Assembly (NCBI RefSeq): GCF_943192935.1
Contig: NZ_CALPCI010000002.1
Location: forward strand, 186,001 to 250,000
From: Limosilactobacillus caecicola
Lineage (GTDB): Bacteria > Bacillota > Bacilli > Lactobacillales > Lactobacillaceae
Reading direction: 5' to 3'
Length of the DNA: 64,000 nt
The translations under genes were made by a program, and so were the position numbers. How positions within the stretch are numbered: position 1 is the first letter of the stretch; every line of letters begins with the position of its first letter. Below, piece by piece: positions 17,023-24,561 of the stretch. The notes below the pieces were generated by a model that ran no database searches, had not been told where the DNA came from, and saw only the letters and a list, made by a program, of their open reading frames with translations.

Positions 17023-18159
17023 ATGGATGACCAAGCAAAGGTTGCGTTACTTCAAAGGGTAATTCAATTTAATACCGTCAATGGTAATGAACGAGCGCTG
17101 GCCGAGTTTTTAAAAGGGGTGTTGGCACAACATCATATCGACAGTCAGCTGGTGGAATTTGCAGACCAACGGGCCTGTCTGGTTGCAGAAATTGGTGATC
17201 AGCCTGGCAAGGTGTTGGCGTTTGCCGGTCACATGGATACCGTGGCGACTGGTGATCCTGATAAATGGCAATACCCACCGTTTTCCGCGACGATTAATAA
17301 CGGGAGTGTGTATGGTCGGGGCTCAGTTGATATGAAGGGCGGCCTGACCGCAATGGTAATTGCCCTGATTCAAATGAAGGAAGCTGGGTTACCCAAGCAG
17401 GGCAAGGTTCGCCTCTTGATCTCCGTAGATGAGGAAGTTGGCGGGATGGGGTCAATGCTGCTCACTAAACGGGGTTATGCTGACGATCTTGATGCGATGG
17501 TAATGTGTGAAGCTAGTTCGGGTCAGCTAGAATACGCGCACTGTGGTTCTTTTGACTACGAAATTAAGTCTTTTGGTAAGACTGCCCACAGTTCTCGACC
17601 AGACTTGGGGATCAATGCGGTTGCCAACCTCGCCCGGTTTATTGATGGTGAACGGACGGCCTTTGATGATACTGAGGAGAGTCCAGTCCTGGGCAAGGTT
17701 ATTCACTCGGTAACCGTTTTCCACGGGGGCGACCAGCTTAACTCAATCCCTGACTATGCCTTCTTAAAAGGGAATGTCCGGACCGTTCCTGAATGTAATA
17801 ATGCCGAAACTCAACGCCGCCTACAGAAGGTTATTGACGAATTGAATGCGCAGGGAGCAAACCTGAAATTAAAAGTGATTGCTAGCTTTGCGCCGGTCGT
17901 GACTGATCCGGCTGATCCATTTATTGACATCGTTCAGCAAGCCGCAGCGATGGTAACAGGTAATGAACCGCAAGTGATTGTTTCTCACGGGGCGACCGAT
18001 GCTTCCCGTTATTCGCTTGGCAAAAAGCCATTTGCTTTCGTTGAGTATGGCCCTGGTGATGATGATCAATCTCACCAGATCAATGAGCACCTCAAAATTG
18101 CTGATTTTTTGCAAGCACCAGCTGTTTATCAAAAAGTAGCTGAGAAATTTCTAATTTAA
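17023..18159 (+). CDS. M20-family peptidase/deacylase (ArgE/DapE type)
   Basis: This 378-aa di-zinc metallohydrolase has the M20 motifs FAGHMDTV (first zinc His and Asp), YGRGSVDMKGG (bridging Asp) and SVDEEVGG (catalytic Glu pair), plus a terminal zinc-ligand region SHQINEHL. Family members include succinyl-diaminopimelate desuccinylase, acetylornithine deacetylase and dipeptidases. The DapE/ArgE subgroup is the best match, but the exact substrate is unclear. ATG at 17023 has AAAGGAGTGG upstream. The next transcription unit begins with a T-box promoter 13 nt after its stop. Confidence 0.88.
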   Translation: MDDQAKVALLQRVIQFNTVNGNERALAEFLKGVLAQHHIDSQLVEFADQRACLVAEIGDQPGKVLAFAGHMDTVATGDPDKWQYPPFSATINNGSVYGRGSVDMKGGLTAMVIALIQMKEAGLPKQGKVRLLISVDEEVGGMGSMLLTKRGYADDLDAMVMCEASSGQLEYAHCGSFDYEIKSFGKTAHSSRPDLGINAVANLARFIDGERTAFDDTEESPVLGKVIHSVTVFHGGDQLNSIPDYAFLKGNVRTVPECNNAETQRRLQKVIDELNAQGANLKLKVIASFAPVVTDPADPFIDIVQQAAAMVTGNEPQVIVSHGATDASRYSLGKKPFAFVEYGPGDDDQSHQINEHLKIADFLQAPAVYQKVAEKFLI

Positions 18160-18172
18160 TTCTCATAATCTA

Positions 18173-18201
18173 TTGACATTCTCTAATAAGGCGACTATAT
18201 T
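18173..18201 (+). promoter_or_regulatory. Promoter of the tandem T-box leader
   Basis: TTGACA (18173-18178), a 17-nt spacer and TATATT (18196-18201). Confidence 0.8.
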
Positions 18202-18207
18202 TAATGT

Positions 18208-18475
18208 CAATATTTGAAAAGACGTTCAACAGACTTAGTAACCAAGAAGGTTGTTTAGAGAGGGCGCGGTTGGTGTAAGCGTCTCAACTGACTTGGCGAA
18301 ACACATCTGCTAGTCGAATTTCCGAACAGAGTAAGAAAAACCGGGGAGTCCGTTATCGCCACGAGTTTATTAATTGAACTTACTAAGGTTGCCTTCGTGA
18401 GAAGGTAATAGCCGCGAGGTGGAACCGTGGAGACGCCCTCGTTACCAGATTGGTAACGGGCGTCTTTTTTGTTGA
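18208..18475 (+). promoter_or_regulatory. T-box riboswitch with complete Stem I
   Basis: The leader contains a Stem I with AGTA on the 5' side (18237-18240) and CGAAACACA on the 3' side of the specifier loop, the distal AGAGAGGG...GGTTGGTG element and a stem III-like hairpin. The T-box core AGGTGGAACCGTG (about 18416-18428) follows, then a GACGCCC...GGGCGTC terminator with a T6 tail (to 18472). The bulge reads TGGA, which would pair with a tRNA of discriminator U. The GAA-NNN register gives ACA (Thr), but CAC cannot be excluded by structure alone. It controls the solute-binding lipoprotein gene downstream. Confidence 0.88.
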
Positions 18476-18580
18476 ATTAATGAACTTAGTGAGTCAATTT
18501 GTCGTGAGACAGTTGAAAAACAAGGTGGCACCGCGTGTTAACGTCCTTGAGAGTAAAGCTCTTGGGGGCGTTTTTTGATT
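18476..18580 (+). promoter_or_regulatory. Second, truncated T-box module (antiterminator/terminator only)
   Basis: Directly after the first terminator a second T-box core AAGGTGGCACCGCG (18524-18537) appears, followed by AACGTCC...GGGCGTT and six T residues. It is preceded only by a short stem III-like hairpin (TGTC-GTGA-GACA) and a segment similar to the first leader just before its own core. There is no room for Stem I. The bulge reads TGGC, different from the first module. It looks like a partial internal duplication. Confidence 0.78.
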
Positions 18581-18594
18581 GGAGGAGAATTTTT

Positions 18595-19464
18595 ATGAAA
18601 TGCAAACAAATTTGGAAAATCTTGATGATTATGGCTGTGAGCCTTGTTATTTTACCAATCGCTGGTTGTAAAAAATCAGCTAATCCAACCTACCGGGCGA
18701 ATCACGTGGATCAGTGGTCCCGGATTAAAAAGTCAGGGAAGCTCAATATTGGGGTGGATGATAGTTTTGTACCGATGGATTTTCGAAAAAAGAATGGCCA
18801 ACTGGTCGGCTACGACGTTGACTTATCACGAGCAGTTTGCAAGGTCCTGGGATTAAAAGCCAACTTCCAGTCCATCGACTGGTCCATGAAAGAAACGGAA
18901 TTAAAAAACGGGACGATTGATGTCATTTGGAATGGTTATACTGCGACATCAGAACGGCAAAAGAAGGAAGCCTTTAGTCGGGTATACGAACGGAGCGGAC
19001 AATCGCTAGTGGTCAAGAAAAATTCTGGAATTAACAGTTTTGCCGACATGCGGGGGAAGAAAATTGGTCTCCAAGAAGGGTCGACAGCCTACACTGATTA
19101 TTACAAATATCCAAAAAAGCTGAAGGATTATATCACTGGTAAACCCGTCATCTACCAAGATAATGATTCAGCTTTCATGGATCTCAAGGCCGGTCGGATT
19201 CAAGGGGTACTTTCTGGAACCATTTACGCTGGCTACTATGCTAGAAATCTCGCTAAGAGTAATGCCTACAAATTGATTGGGAGTAATGTCTTTCCTGAAG
19301 ATCGGGTTGCTGTCGGCATGCGAAAAGGTGATAAAACCCTCGTAAAGAAAATTAATTACGCTTTGGGAGTTCTCCAAAAAAACGGGACCCTTCGGCGGAT
19401 TAATAAAAAGTGGCTCGGAATAGATAGTAATTACCTTGGTCCAAGCAATGAAAATAAAAATTAA
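18595..19464 (+). CDS. Amino acid ABC transporter substrate-binding lipoprotein (orphan)
   Basis: This 289-aa family 3 solute-binding protein has a lipoprotein signal: KCKQIWKILMIM, a hydrophobic core and lipobox PIAGC near residue 25. The mature part shows family 3 stretches LNIGVDDSFVPMDF, LVGYDVDLSRAVCKVLG and GKKIGLQEGSTAY. It would capture an amino acid outside the membrane for an ABC importer. No permease or ATPase gene is adjacent, so it must dock on a transporter encoded elsewhere. ATG at 18595 has GGAGGAG upstream. Expression is controlled by the double T-box leader, which suggests a substrate matching the sensed tRNA. Confidence 0.9.
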   Translation: MKCKQIWKILMIMAVSLVILPIAGCKKSANPTYRANHVDQWSRIKKSGKLNIGVDDSFVPMDFRKKNGQLVGYDVDLSRAVCKVLGLKANFQSIDWSMKETELKNGTIDVIWNGYTATSERQKKEAFSRVYERSGQSLVVKKNSGINSFADMRGKKIGLQEGSTAYTDYYKYPKKLKDYITGKPVIYQDNDSAFMDLKAGRIQGVLSGTIYAGYYARNLAKSNAYKLIGSNVFPEDRVAVGMRKGDKTLVKKINYALGVLQKNGTLRRINKKWLGIDSNYLGPSNENKN

Positions 19465-19482
19465 AAAATAATTAGAAAAGCG

Positions 19483-19512
19483 TTGACATTTTCTAATGCT
19501 ATGACGTAGAAT
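19483..19512 (+). promoter_or_regulatory. Promoter of the second T-box leader
   Basis: TTGACA (19483-19488), an 18-nt spacer and TAGAAT (19507-19512). The sequence after -35 (TTTTCTAAT) resembles that of the promoter at 18173. Confidence 0.72.
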
Positions 19513-19518
19513 CATACC

Positions 19519-19800
19519 AACAATTAAATCTGATCAATAAAATGGTTGTGATGGATTAACCGAGGAGTTGAATCACAGAGAGTACCGCGTGAGTGAGAGG
19601 GTATTTGAACTCCTGGGTGAAAGATCATGATTGAGTAGTCACTTTCCGAGGTGACTTGGTGGCACCCACTATCGTGCAGCGTATCGTAGGCTTTCGCTTA
19701 CCGTACGTTGGAGGCTTTGGGTGCAAACCTAAAGTGAAAAAAGGTGGTACCACGTGTGAACGTCCTTTGTTCAAGTAATTGAGCAAGGGGCTTTTTTTAT
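19519..19800 (+). promoter_or_regulatory. T-box riboswitch controlling ketoacid reductase and aminotransferase
   Basis: The leader has a Stem I (GAGGAGTT pairing with AACTCC, with GAAAGATCATG as the 3' specifier side), the T-box core AAAGGTGGTACCACG (about 19742-19756) and a terminator, TCCTTTGTTCAA/TTGAGCAAGGGG with a T7 tail, ending near 19799. The bulge TGGT predicts a tRNA with discriminator A. Within the specifier loop ATC (Ile) followed by A fits that discriminator. GAT (Asp) would not, since Asp tRNAs carry G. Isoleucine is my best guess with low certainty. Confidence 0.88.
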
Positions 19801-19834
19801 TGGTCAAAACAAAAATGAGAGAGGAAGAGAGATT

Positions 19835-20797
19835 ATGAAATACGGAATTATTGGTGCAGGTGCAATGGGGTATCGTTACGGAGTCATGCTTCAAGAGAAC
19901 GCAGGCGTAGATGTCGATTTTATCGATACCTGGGAACCAAACGTGGAAAAAGTACGTGAGCAAGGTGGGGTCTCGGTCGCCCGTGATCACGAGAATCGGC
20001 AGATCGTACCAATTAATATTTATTATCCAGAAGAATATGATGGTCACCCAGACGTCTGGATTATTTTTAAAAAGCAAATGCAACTGGCAGATGAACTCAA
20101 GCGCGATGCCAAAGCGGGAATCTTTCATGAGGACCAATATGTTTTTTCCGCGATGAACGGGATGGGTCACTTTGAGAAAATTGCCCAGTACTTCCCTAAT
20201 GATCAAATCATCTGTGGGACGGCGATGATTGCTACTCGCCTTGATGAACCAGCGAACGTTGATTTTATGGGCGCCGTCAATTCTGAGGTAATGCATATGG
20301 CGCCATACAATAATCAGGAGCCCGATGAAACGATGACGAACGTCTTTAATGACTTTAAGGCGGCGAAGCTCGGACCGGTTTGGGCAAAGGAATGGAAGGG
20401 CATGTGTATGTCAAAGGTGGTCTTCAATGCCGTTTGCAATACGCTTTGTACGATGTTTGAAATTCAAATGGGCCAATTCATTGCATATGATGGGGTAAAG
20501 AAGATGGCACGACAACTTTTCGATGAAGCTTTCGATGCCTGTGAACGCGCCGGTATTTACCTAATTGAAACGCGTCAACAAGAAACGGATTCGGTGATCG
20601 AAGTTTCCAAGGCTTACAAGTACCATTACCCATCGATGTACCAAGACTTTAGCAAGGGCCGACCAACCGAAGTTGATTACATTAATGGCTACATCGCGAA
20701 GTTGGGTCGGGAAAATGATTATATCTGCAAAACCCATGAATTTGTGGTTCAGGAAGTCCACCTTGCTGAAACGATGCGCCAATTCCACCAGCAATAA
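19835..20797 (+). CDS. Ketopantoate reductase-like 2-ketoacid reductase (PanE/ApbA family)
   Basis: This 320-aa protein has an N-terminal Rossmann domain with YGIIGAGAMGYRYG (dinucleotide-binding GxGxxG) and the helical C-terminal domain of the 6-phosphogluconate-dehydrogenase fold. The conserved catalytic lysine is probably in SKVVFNAVCNTLC. Family members reduce 2-dehydropantoate to pantoate, or branched-chain 2-ketoacids to D-hydroxyacids. With an aminotransferase 58 nt downstream and a T-box upstream, a role in branched-chain ketoacid reduction is likelier here than vitamin synthesis. The ATG follows GAGAGGAAGAGAG. Confidence 0.85.
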   Translation: MKYGIIGAGAMGYRYGVMLQENAGVDVDFIDTWEPNVEKVREQGGVSVARDHENRQIVPINIYYPEEYDGHPDVWIIFKKQMQLADELKRDAKAGIFHEDQYVFSAMNGMGHFEKIAQYFPNDQIICGTAMIATRLDEPANVDFMGAVNSEVMHMAPYNNQEPDETMTNVFNDFKAAKLGPVWAKEWKGMCMSKVVFNAVCNTLCTMFEIQMGQFIAYDGVKKMARQLFDEAFDACERAGIYLIETRQQETDSVIEVSKAYKYHYPSMYQDFSKGRPTEVDYINGYIAKLGRENDYICKTHEFVVQEVHLAETMRQFHQQ

Positions 20798-20855
20798 ATA
20801 TTGGAATTAACTGAAATGGACAAACTATCAATAACCTAATCAAGGAGGATTAATT

Positions 20856-22043
20856 ATGGCTAATTACAAATTTTCTGCAGCAGTTCCAGAAGGCACGGTT
20901 GATACGGTTGGTGAGATTTTAAAAGTGGCTGCGTCACCAAACGTTATTTCATTTGCTGGTGGCCTGCCAGCGCCGGAATTATTCCCGGTAAATGAGTTAA
21001 AACAGGCCACGGACCAAGTCTATGACACTTCAGCAGAATCTGCATTGCAATACACTAACTCAGAAGGGTTTAAAAAGCTGCGTGAAATTCTGGCTAAGCG
21101 GATGGCAATTCGTGGTGTTGACTGTACGGCCGACAACATTGCAATCACCACTGGGTCCCAACAGTCGATTGATCTGATTTCTAAGATGTTTATCAACCGT
21201 GGTGATACGATTATTGTAGAAAAACCAACCTACATGAGTGCCCTAGACGTTTTCCATACCTATGGGGCCAATGTTGTTGGAGTTGATATGGATGATCAGG
21301 GAATGAAGATGGATGCCTTAGAAGCGGCTCTTCGGCAAAATCCGGAGACAAAGTTCATTTATACCGTCCCGACCTTCCAAAATCCGACCGGACGGACGAT
21401 GCCGGTGGCGCGGCGGCAGAAAATGGTTGAGTTGGCCAAGGAATATGATGTGGTGATTATCGAAGATGACCCCTACGGTCAACTTCGCTTTGCGGGGGAA
21501 CCAGTACCCGCGGTCAAAAGTTTTGATACCGATGGACGTGTTTTCTATCTCAGTACCTTTTCCAAGACATTGACTCCCGGGCTGCGAACCGGCTGGGTTG
21601 TCGCTGATCCGGACTTCATTAAGCAATTCACAATCATTAAGCAATCGGCGGACCTGCACTCGGACAACGTTTCCCAACAAGCGATTGCGGACTTTTTAAC
21701 TGACTTTGATATTGATGAACACATTGCCAAAATTCGCGAAGTTTATGGGAAACGTCAGCGGTTAATGATGGAATGCATTGAAAGAGACTTTCCAGTGGGG
21801 GTTAAATACAGTCATCCTGAAGGTGGTTTGTTTATTTGGGTGGAAGTTCCTGGAAACGTTAACACCCAGGCCCTCTTTGACCAATGTATCAAAAATAATG
21901 TTGCTTTTGTGCCAGGTGAACCATTTTTTCCTGGAGAAGTGATTCCGGGAACCTTCCGCCTGAATTTTTCCAATATGAGTGAGGATAAAATTAAGGAAGG
22001 AATTGCTCGTCTGGGGAAGGCGATTAAAGAATTTCAAGGGTAA
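20856..22043 (+). CDS. PLP-dependent class I/II aminotransferase
   Basis: This 395-aa fold-type I aminotransferase resembles the 2-aminoadipate/aromatic and MocR-type transaminases. Visible features are ISFAGGLPAPELFP near the start, TTGSQQSIDLISK for PLP phosphate, TVPTFQNPTGRTM with the ring-stacking region, EDDPYGQLRF and the PLP lysine in LSTFSKTLTPGLRTGW (Lys237). It interconverts amino acids and 2-ketoacids. It shares the T-box controlled unit with the ketoacid reductase, giving a transamination-reduction pair. AAGGAGGATTAATT precedes the ATG. Confidence 0.9.
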   Translation: MANYKFSAAVPEGTVDTVGEILKVAASPNVISFAGGLPAPELFPVNELKQATDQVYDTSAESALQYTNSEGFKKLREILAKRMAIRGVDCTADNIAITTGSQQSIDLISKMFINRGDTIIVEKPTYMSALDVFHTYGANVVGVDMDDQGMKMDALEAALRQNPETKFIYTVPTFQNPTGRTMPVARRQKMVELAKEYDVVIIEDDPYGQLRFAGEPVPAVKSFDTDGRVFYLSTFSKTLTPGLRTGWVVADPDFIKQFTIIKQSADLHSDNVSQQAIADFLTDFDIDEHIAKIREVYGKRQRLMMECIERDFPVGVKYSHPEGGLFIWVEVPGNVNTQALFDQCIKNNVAFVPGEPFFPGEVIPGTFRLNFSNMSEDKIKEGIARLGKAIKEFQG

Positions 22044-22212
22044 ATTTTAAATTAATATTTAGGCAGTTATGACGCTTACTATTAAAAATAGGGGTATAGA
22101 CCAATATAACCACATAAGCTGTTTGATATAATCAAGCAAATTAGGCATTGGTAGTAAATAGTGTTAAAATAACTATAACTTAGAGTGAATAACTTTAAGT
22201 TCATACCAATTA
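22044..22212. other. Intergenic region with an XRE-operator-like sequence
   Basis: There is no convincing gene in this AT-rich stretch. It contains a TATAAT-like hexamer and an 11-bp AACTTTAAGTT at 22191-22201, identical to one operator arm at the XRE gene near 32.4 kb. This could be chance in such AT-rich DNA. Confidence 0.35.
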
Positions 22213-22250
22213 GCTTCCTCGAATAAGAGCCTTGTTCGAGGGAGTTTTTC
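22213..22250 (+). terminator. Terminator downstream of the aminotransferase region
   Basis: CTTCCTCGAA and TTCGAGGGAG pair (one G-T) and are followed by TTTTTC. It is 170 nt after the aminotransferase stop, so it may instead end a short unannotated transcript. Confidence 0.65.
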
Positions 22251-22251
22251 T

Positions 22252-22743
22252 TTAAAAATTTTTGCCGAAGATTAGCAGAGTTCGAAGCTGACCATTGATT
22301 TCTGAAATTTGGGGAAGGCGGCCCCATTGTTGGTAACCCGCACTAGTAAATAGGCGTTGACTAGCGAGATTTTCATTGTAAACATAGGCGATGACGGTTT
22401 TAATGGCTAAATGGTGCTGAACCTGTTTGTTAACAAACGAGAGAAGCTGTTTGCCAAGGTGCTGCCGTTGAAAGTGGTTGTCGATATAAATCGCGATTTC
22501 AGCAGAACGGTAGTAGGCTGGGTGGGGATAAAATCGTTCCAGAGCACACCAGCCAACGATTTGCTCAGCAGTTTGGATTACCCAGATTGGGTGAGTGTCA
22601 TCAAATTGCTGAAACCAAGTCTGACGGTCCGTAACTTCTAACGGCGCCGTGTCGTCATTGACCATCAATGGAATCGCTTGGTTAAAAATCTCGACGATCG
22701 CCGGAAGATCAGTGCTGGTTGCTGGACGAATTCGATATGACAT
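22252..22743 (-). CDS. GNAT acetyltransferase, phosphinothricin acetyltransferase-like
   Basis: This 163-aa GNAT-fold enzyme is similar to the phosphinothricin/methionine sulfone N-acetyltransferase group. It has IRPATSTDLPAIVEIFNQAI at the N-terminus, the EIAIYIDNHFQRQHLGKQLL acetyl-CoA pyrophosphate loop (degenerate Q/RxxGxG as RQHLGK), and YNENLASQRLFTSAGY. It would acetylate an amine in the cytoplasm. The substrate is unknown. GGAGTGATCAC precedes the ATG. It is a single gene. Confidence 0.87.
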   Translation of the reverse strand: MSYRIRPATSTDLPAIVEIFNQAIPLMVNDDTAPLEVTDRQTWFQQFDDTHPIWVIQTAEQIVGWCALERFYPHPAYYRSAEIAIYIDNHFQRQHLGKQLLSFVNKQVQHHLAIKTVIAYVYNENLASQRLFTSAGYQQWGRLPQISEINGQLRTLLIFGKNF

Positions 22744-22902
22744 GTGATCACTCCTTTACTTCCTAATTATGGAATATTAATGAAATTTAGCAAGAAAATG
22801 ATTCCATAAAAATTTCAAATTCACATTTAGGGACCTTTTACTGGCCGGGTTGATTTTGCTATAATGAGCGTATTATAGCTTTCGAGAGAGATAGAGGAAA
22901 TT

Positions 22903-23556
22903 ATGAAAGTTCTTAGCAATTCAGTAGTATTTAACATGTACCGGATGACGGTCGATGATAATCAGCGAAGTACCTTTAATGAAGTAGGAAAGCGAAATAT
23001 GGTGACTTCGCTCGCCATTGAGAACGGAACTTTGGCCATGTACAATACTAGAGATAATCAGGGTGATAATTTAATTTTTGAATTGTATCAAGACGATGCT
23101 GCTTACCAAAAGCATTTGCAGTCAGCCCAATACCACGATTTTAAGGAAGTGGCGACGACGGCGGTGACCAAGAGTGAGGCAACCAGCCTAGTACCTCAAT
23201 TTTTAGCGGAGCAAGACGTTTCCTTAAACGCTACCACTGATAACAATATGTGGGTTAACATCGTACGCTTTACAGTCAAAGATGGTCAGGGGTACGCTTT
23301 TGGGCAAATCCTGGCAGATTATTTGAAGGAAGCCATGAAGACGGAAACCGAAATTCTGGCCTGTTATATTGCTCAAGTCAAGGATGACCCGAACCACTGG
23401 ATTACTTTCCAAGTTTTCCAAAATGACGGGACTTTTAATAACTACGTGAATTCTGATAGCTTCCACCGGGTTCAAGCTCAGTTAGCGCCGTTGATTGAAG
23501 AGCGGAAAATGGAACAACTTGATGGTCAGGTATTAATTAATCAAGGACATTATTAA
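22903..23556 (+). CDS. Protein with two ABM (quinol/antibiotic monooxygenase) domains
   Basis: This 217-aa protein is built from two ferredoxin-like alpha/beta barrel domains. Each has the pattern of a strand, F-x-x-V/Q, ELYQDDAAYQKHLQSAQYHDF or VFQNDGTFNNYVNSDSFHRV, that marks the ABM/YgiN group. Single-domain members are quinol or heme-degrading monooxygenases. No heme-ligating residues can be assigned from sequence alone. The ATG has AGAGAGATAGAGGAA upstream. Convergent terminators separate it from the thioesterase. Confidence 0.75.
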   Translation: MKVLSNSVVFNMYRMTVDDNQRSTFNEVGKRNMVTSLAIENGTLAMYNTRDNQGDNLIFELYQDDAAYQKHLQSAQYHDFKEVATTAVTKSEATSLVPQFLAEQDVSLNATTDNNMWVNIVRFTVKDGQGYAFGQILADYLKEAMKTETEILACYIAQVKDDPNHWITFQVFQNDGTFNNYVNSDSFHRVQAQLAPLIEERKMEQLDGQVLINQGHY

Positions 23557-23566
23557 AATTAAAAAG

Positions 23567-23590
23567 TGAACACCGATCGTGTTCACTACA
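23567..23590 (-). terminator. Terminator for the thioesterase gene
   Basis: On the minus strand, AGTGAACACGATCGGTGTTCACT forms a hairpin followed by TTTTTAATTTT. Confidence 0.7.
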
Positions 23591-23593
23591 ATA

Positions 23594-23634
23594 GCCATGG
23601 GGTTCTCAGTAGAACCACATGGCTTTATTTTTGA
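23594..23634 (+). terminator. Terminator for the ABM-domain gene
   Basis: AGCCATG-GGTTCT...AGAACC-CATGGCT with small interior mismatch is followed by TTATTTTTG. It overlaps the 3' end of the thioesterase gene. Confidence 0.7.
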
Positions 23635-24143
23635 CTTGTTTTCCATGGTTTTTTCGTGCTAATGGACTTGATAAAGGAGCTGTCAGCCTTCTTTGCTGTA
23701 GTTCGAGCTTGCTTGCGTTGTAAGTAGTCCGCGATGACCGTGTGCTGCTCATCATTTTCTGCCACTACTTCATCATAGGAAACTGATTTATGTGGGTCTT
23801 CCACTACAAATGTCATAAAACAGGTAAAACCGAGGAAACGTTCACCAGTCATCAGGTTTTCACCAACAATTTTCACAAAAACTTCGATGGAACGGTGGCC
23901 AATTCCAGAGACATAGGCTTCCATACACATGGAATCTTGGAGATGGAAGGGGCGAATAAAGTGGATATGGTCTAATGAAGCGGTGACCACGGTTGATCGT
24001 GCGACCTTCATTGCTGGAATGGAAGCTGCTGAATCGACAATTTCCAGGATGCGCCCACCAAAGACAGTTTGATGTTCATTGAGGTCCCGGGTTAAGACCC
24101 GGTGGATTGAAACTGATAATGTGTCATTACAAGTAATTTTCAT
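23625..24143 (-). CDS. Acyl-CoA thioesterase (hotdog fold)
   Basis: This 172-aa single hotdog-domain thioesterase resembles YkhA/YciA. The core HRVLTRDLNEHQTVFGGRILEIVDSAASIPAMK contains the Asn/Asp-type active site region (NEHQTVFGG). RPFHLQDSMCMEAYVSGIGHRSIEVFVKI is the second half of the fold. It hydrolyses acyl-CoA. ATG at 24143 follows GGAGG by 12 nt. The frame is open much further upstream but that extension has no start signal and crosses a terminator. The Lys/Thr-rich tail (KKADSSFIKSISTKKPWK) may be disordered. Confidence 0.88.
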   Translation of the reverse strand: MKITCNDTLSVSIHRVLTRDLNEHQTVFGGRILEIVDSAASIPAMKVARSTVVTASLDHIHFIRPFHLQDSMCMEAYVSGIGHRSIEVFVKIVGENLMTGERFLGFTCFMTFVVEDPHKSVSYDEVVAENDEQHTVIADYLQRKQARTTAKKADSSFIKSISTKKPWKTSQK

Positions 24144-24260
24144 GGTAAAAATAAGCCTCCGAATTATTTTTGTTAATTTTAGCACGGGTAATGGGCAGAA
24201 GTTAACGAACATCAACGATGAATCATTATAACCAGCATAACGTGCTAACCTCACGAAACT

Positions 24261-24382
24261 AAAAAAGCCCCGCTGAATAGCGGAGCCTGAACAAAGCATG
24301 ATCAGTTTTAATAGTAGATATATCTGGTAATCCTTGTTCAATTGCGGTAACTAAAAAGATGATGTTTCCCATCTTTTTAGCG
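24261..24382 (-). ncRNA. Candidate ~120-nt small RNA with 5' hairpin
   Basis: A minus-strand promoter at 24389-24417 and a strong terminator (GGCTCCGCT-ATTC-AGCGGGGC plus six T) at 24261-24288 delimit an RNA of about 120 nt. Its 5' end folds into a perfect 11-bp hairpin, CTAAAAAGATG/CATCTTTTTAG (24353-24380). GAACAA near the middle can pair with TTGTTC near the terminator, as in some type I toxin-antitoxin RNAs. No Fst/Ldr-type toxin motif was found. The function is unknown. Confidence 0.5.
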
Positions 24383-24388
24383 ATGATC

Positions 24389-24417
24389 ATTTTAGCAAGT
24401 TGGATAAGTGGTGGCAA
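24389..24417 (-). promoter_or_regulatory. Promoter of the candidate small RNA
   Basis: On the minus strand, TTGCCA (24412-24417) and TAAAAT (24389-24394) have a 17-nt spacer. Confidence 0.6.
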
Positions 24418-24561
24418 TAGTTAATTTTTTATCTTTGTATCGGTGGTTGGACTATTTTTACTGAAGAAAAAAGTCTTTTACTGAAATTATACAAAATGGA
24501 AGAATTAATCCATTATAATGGTATGGCAATACATTTGAAACGTTATTTTTGGGAGGATCTT

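Noticed and set aside
23625-24341. 238-aa version of the thioesterase
   Set aside because: The extra N-terminal 66 codons cross a terminator, have no start signal and no domain. ATG at 24143 has GGAGG.
24261-24394. 43-aa ORF (MIIAKKMGNIIFLVTAIEQG...) as a type I toxin
   Set aside because: Its ATG overlaps the predicted -10 of the RNA and lacks a ribosome binding site. The sequence does not match Fst-type toxins.
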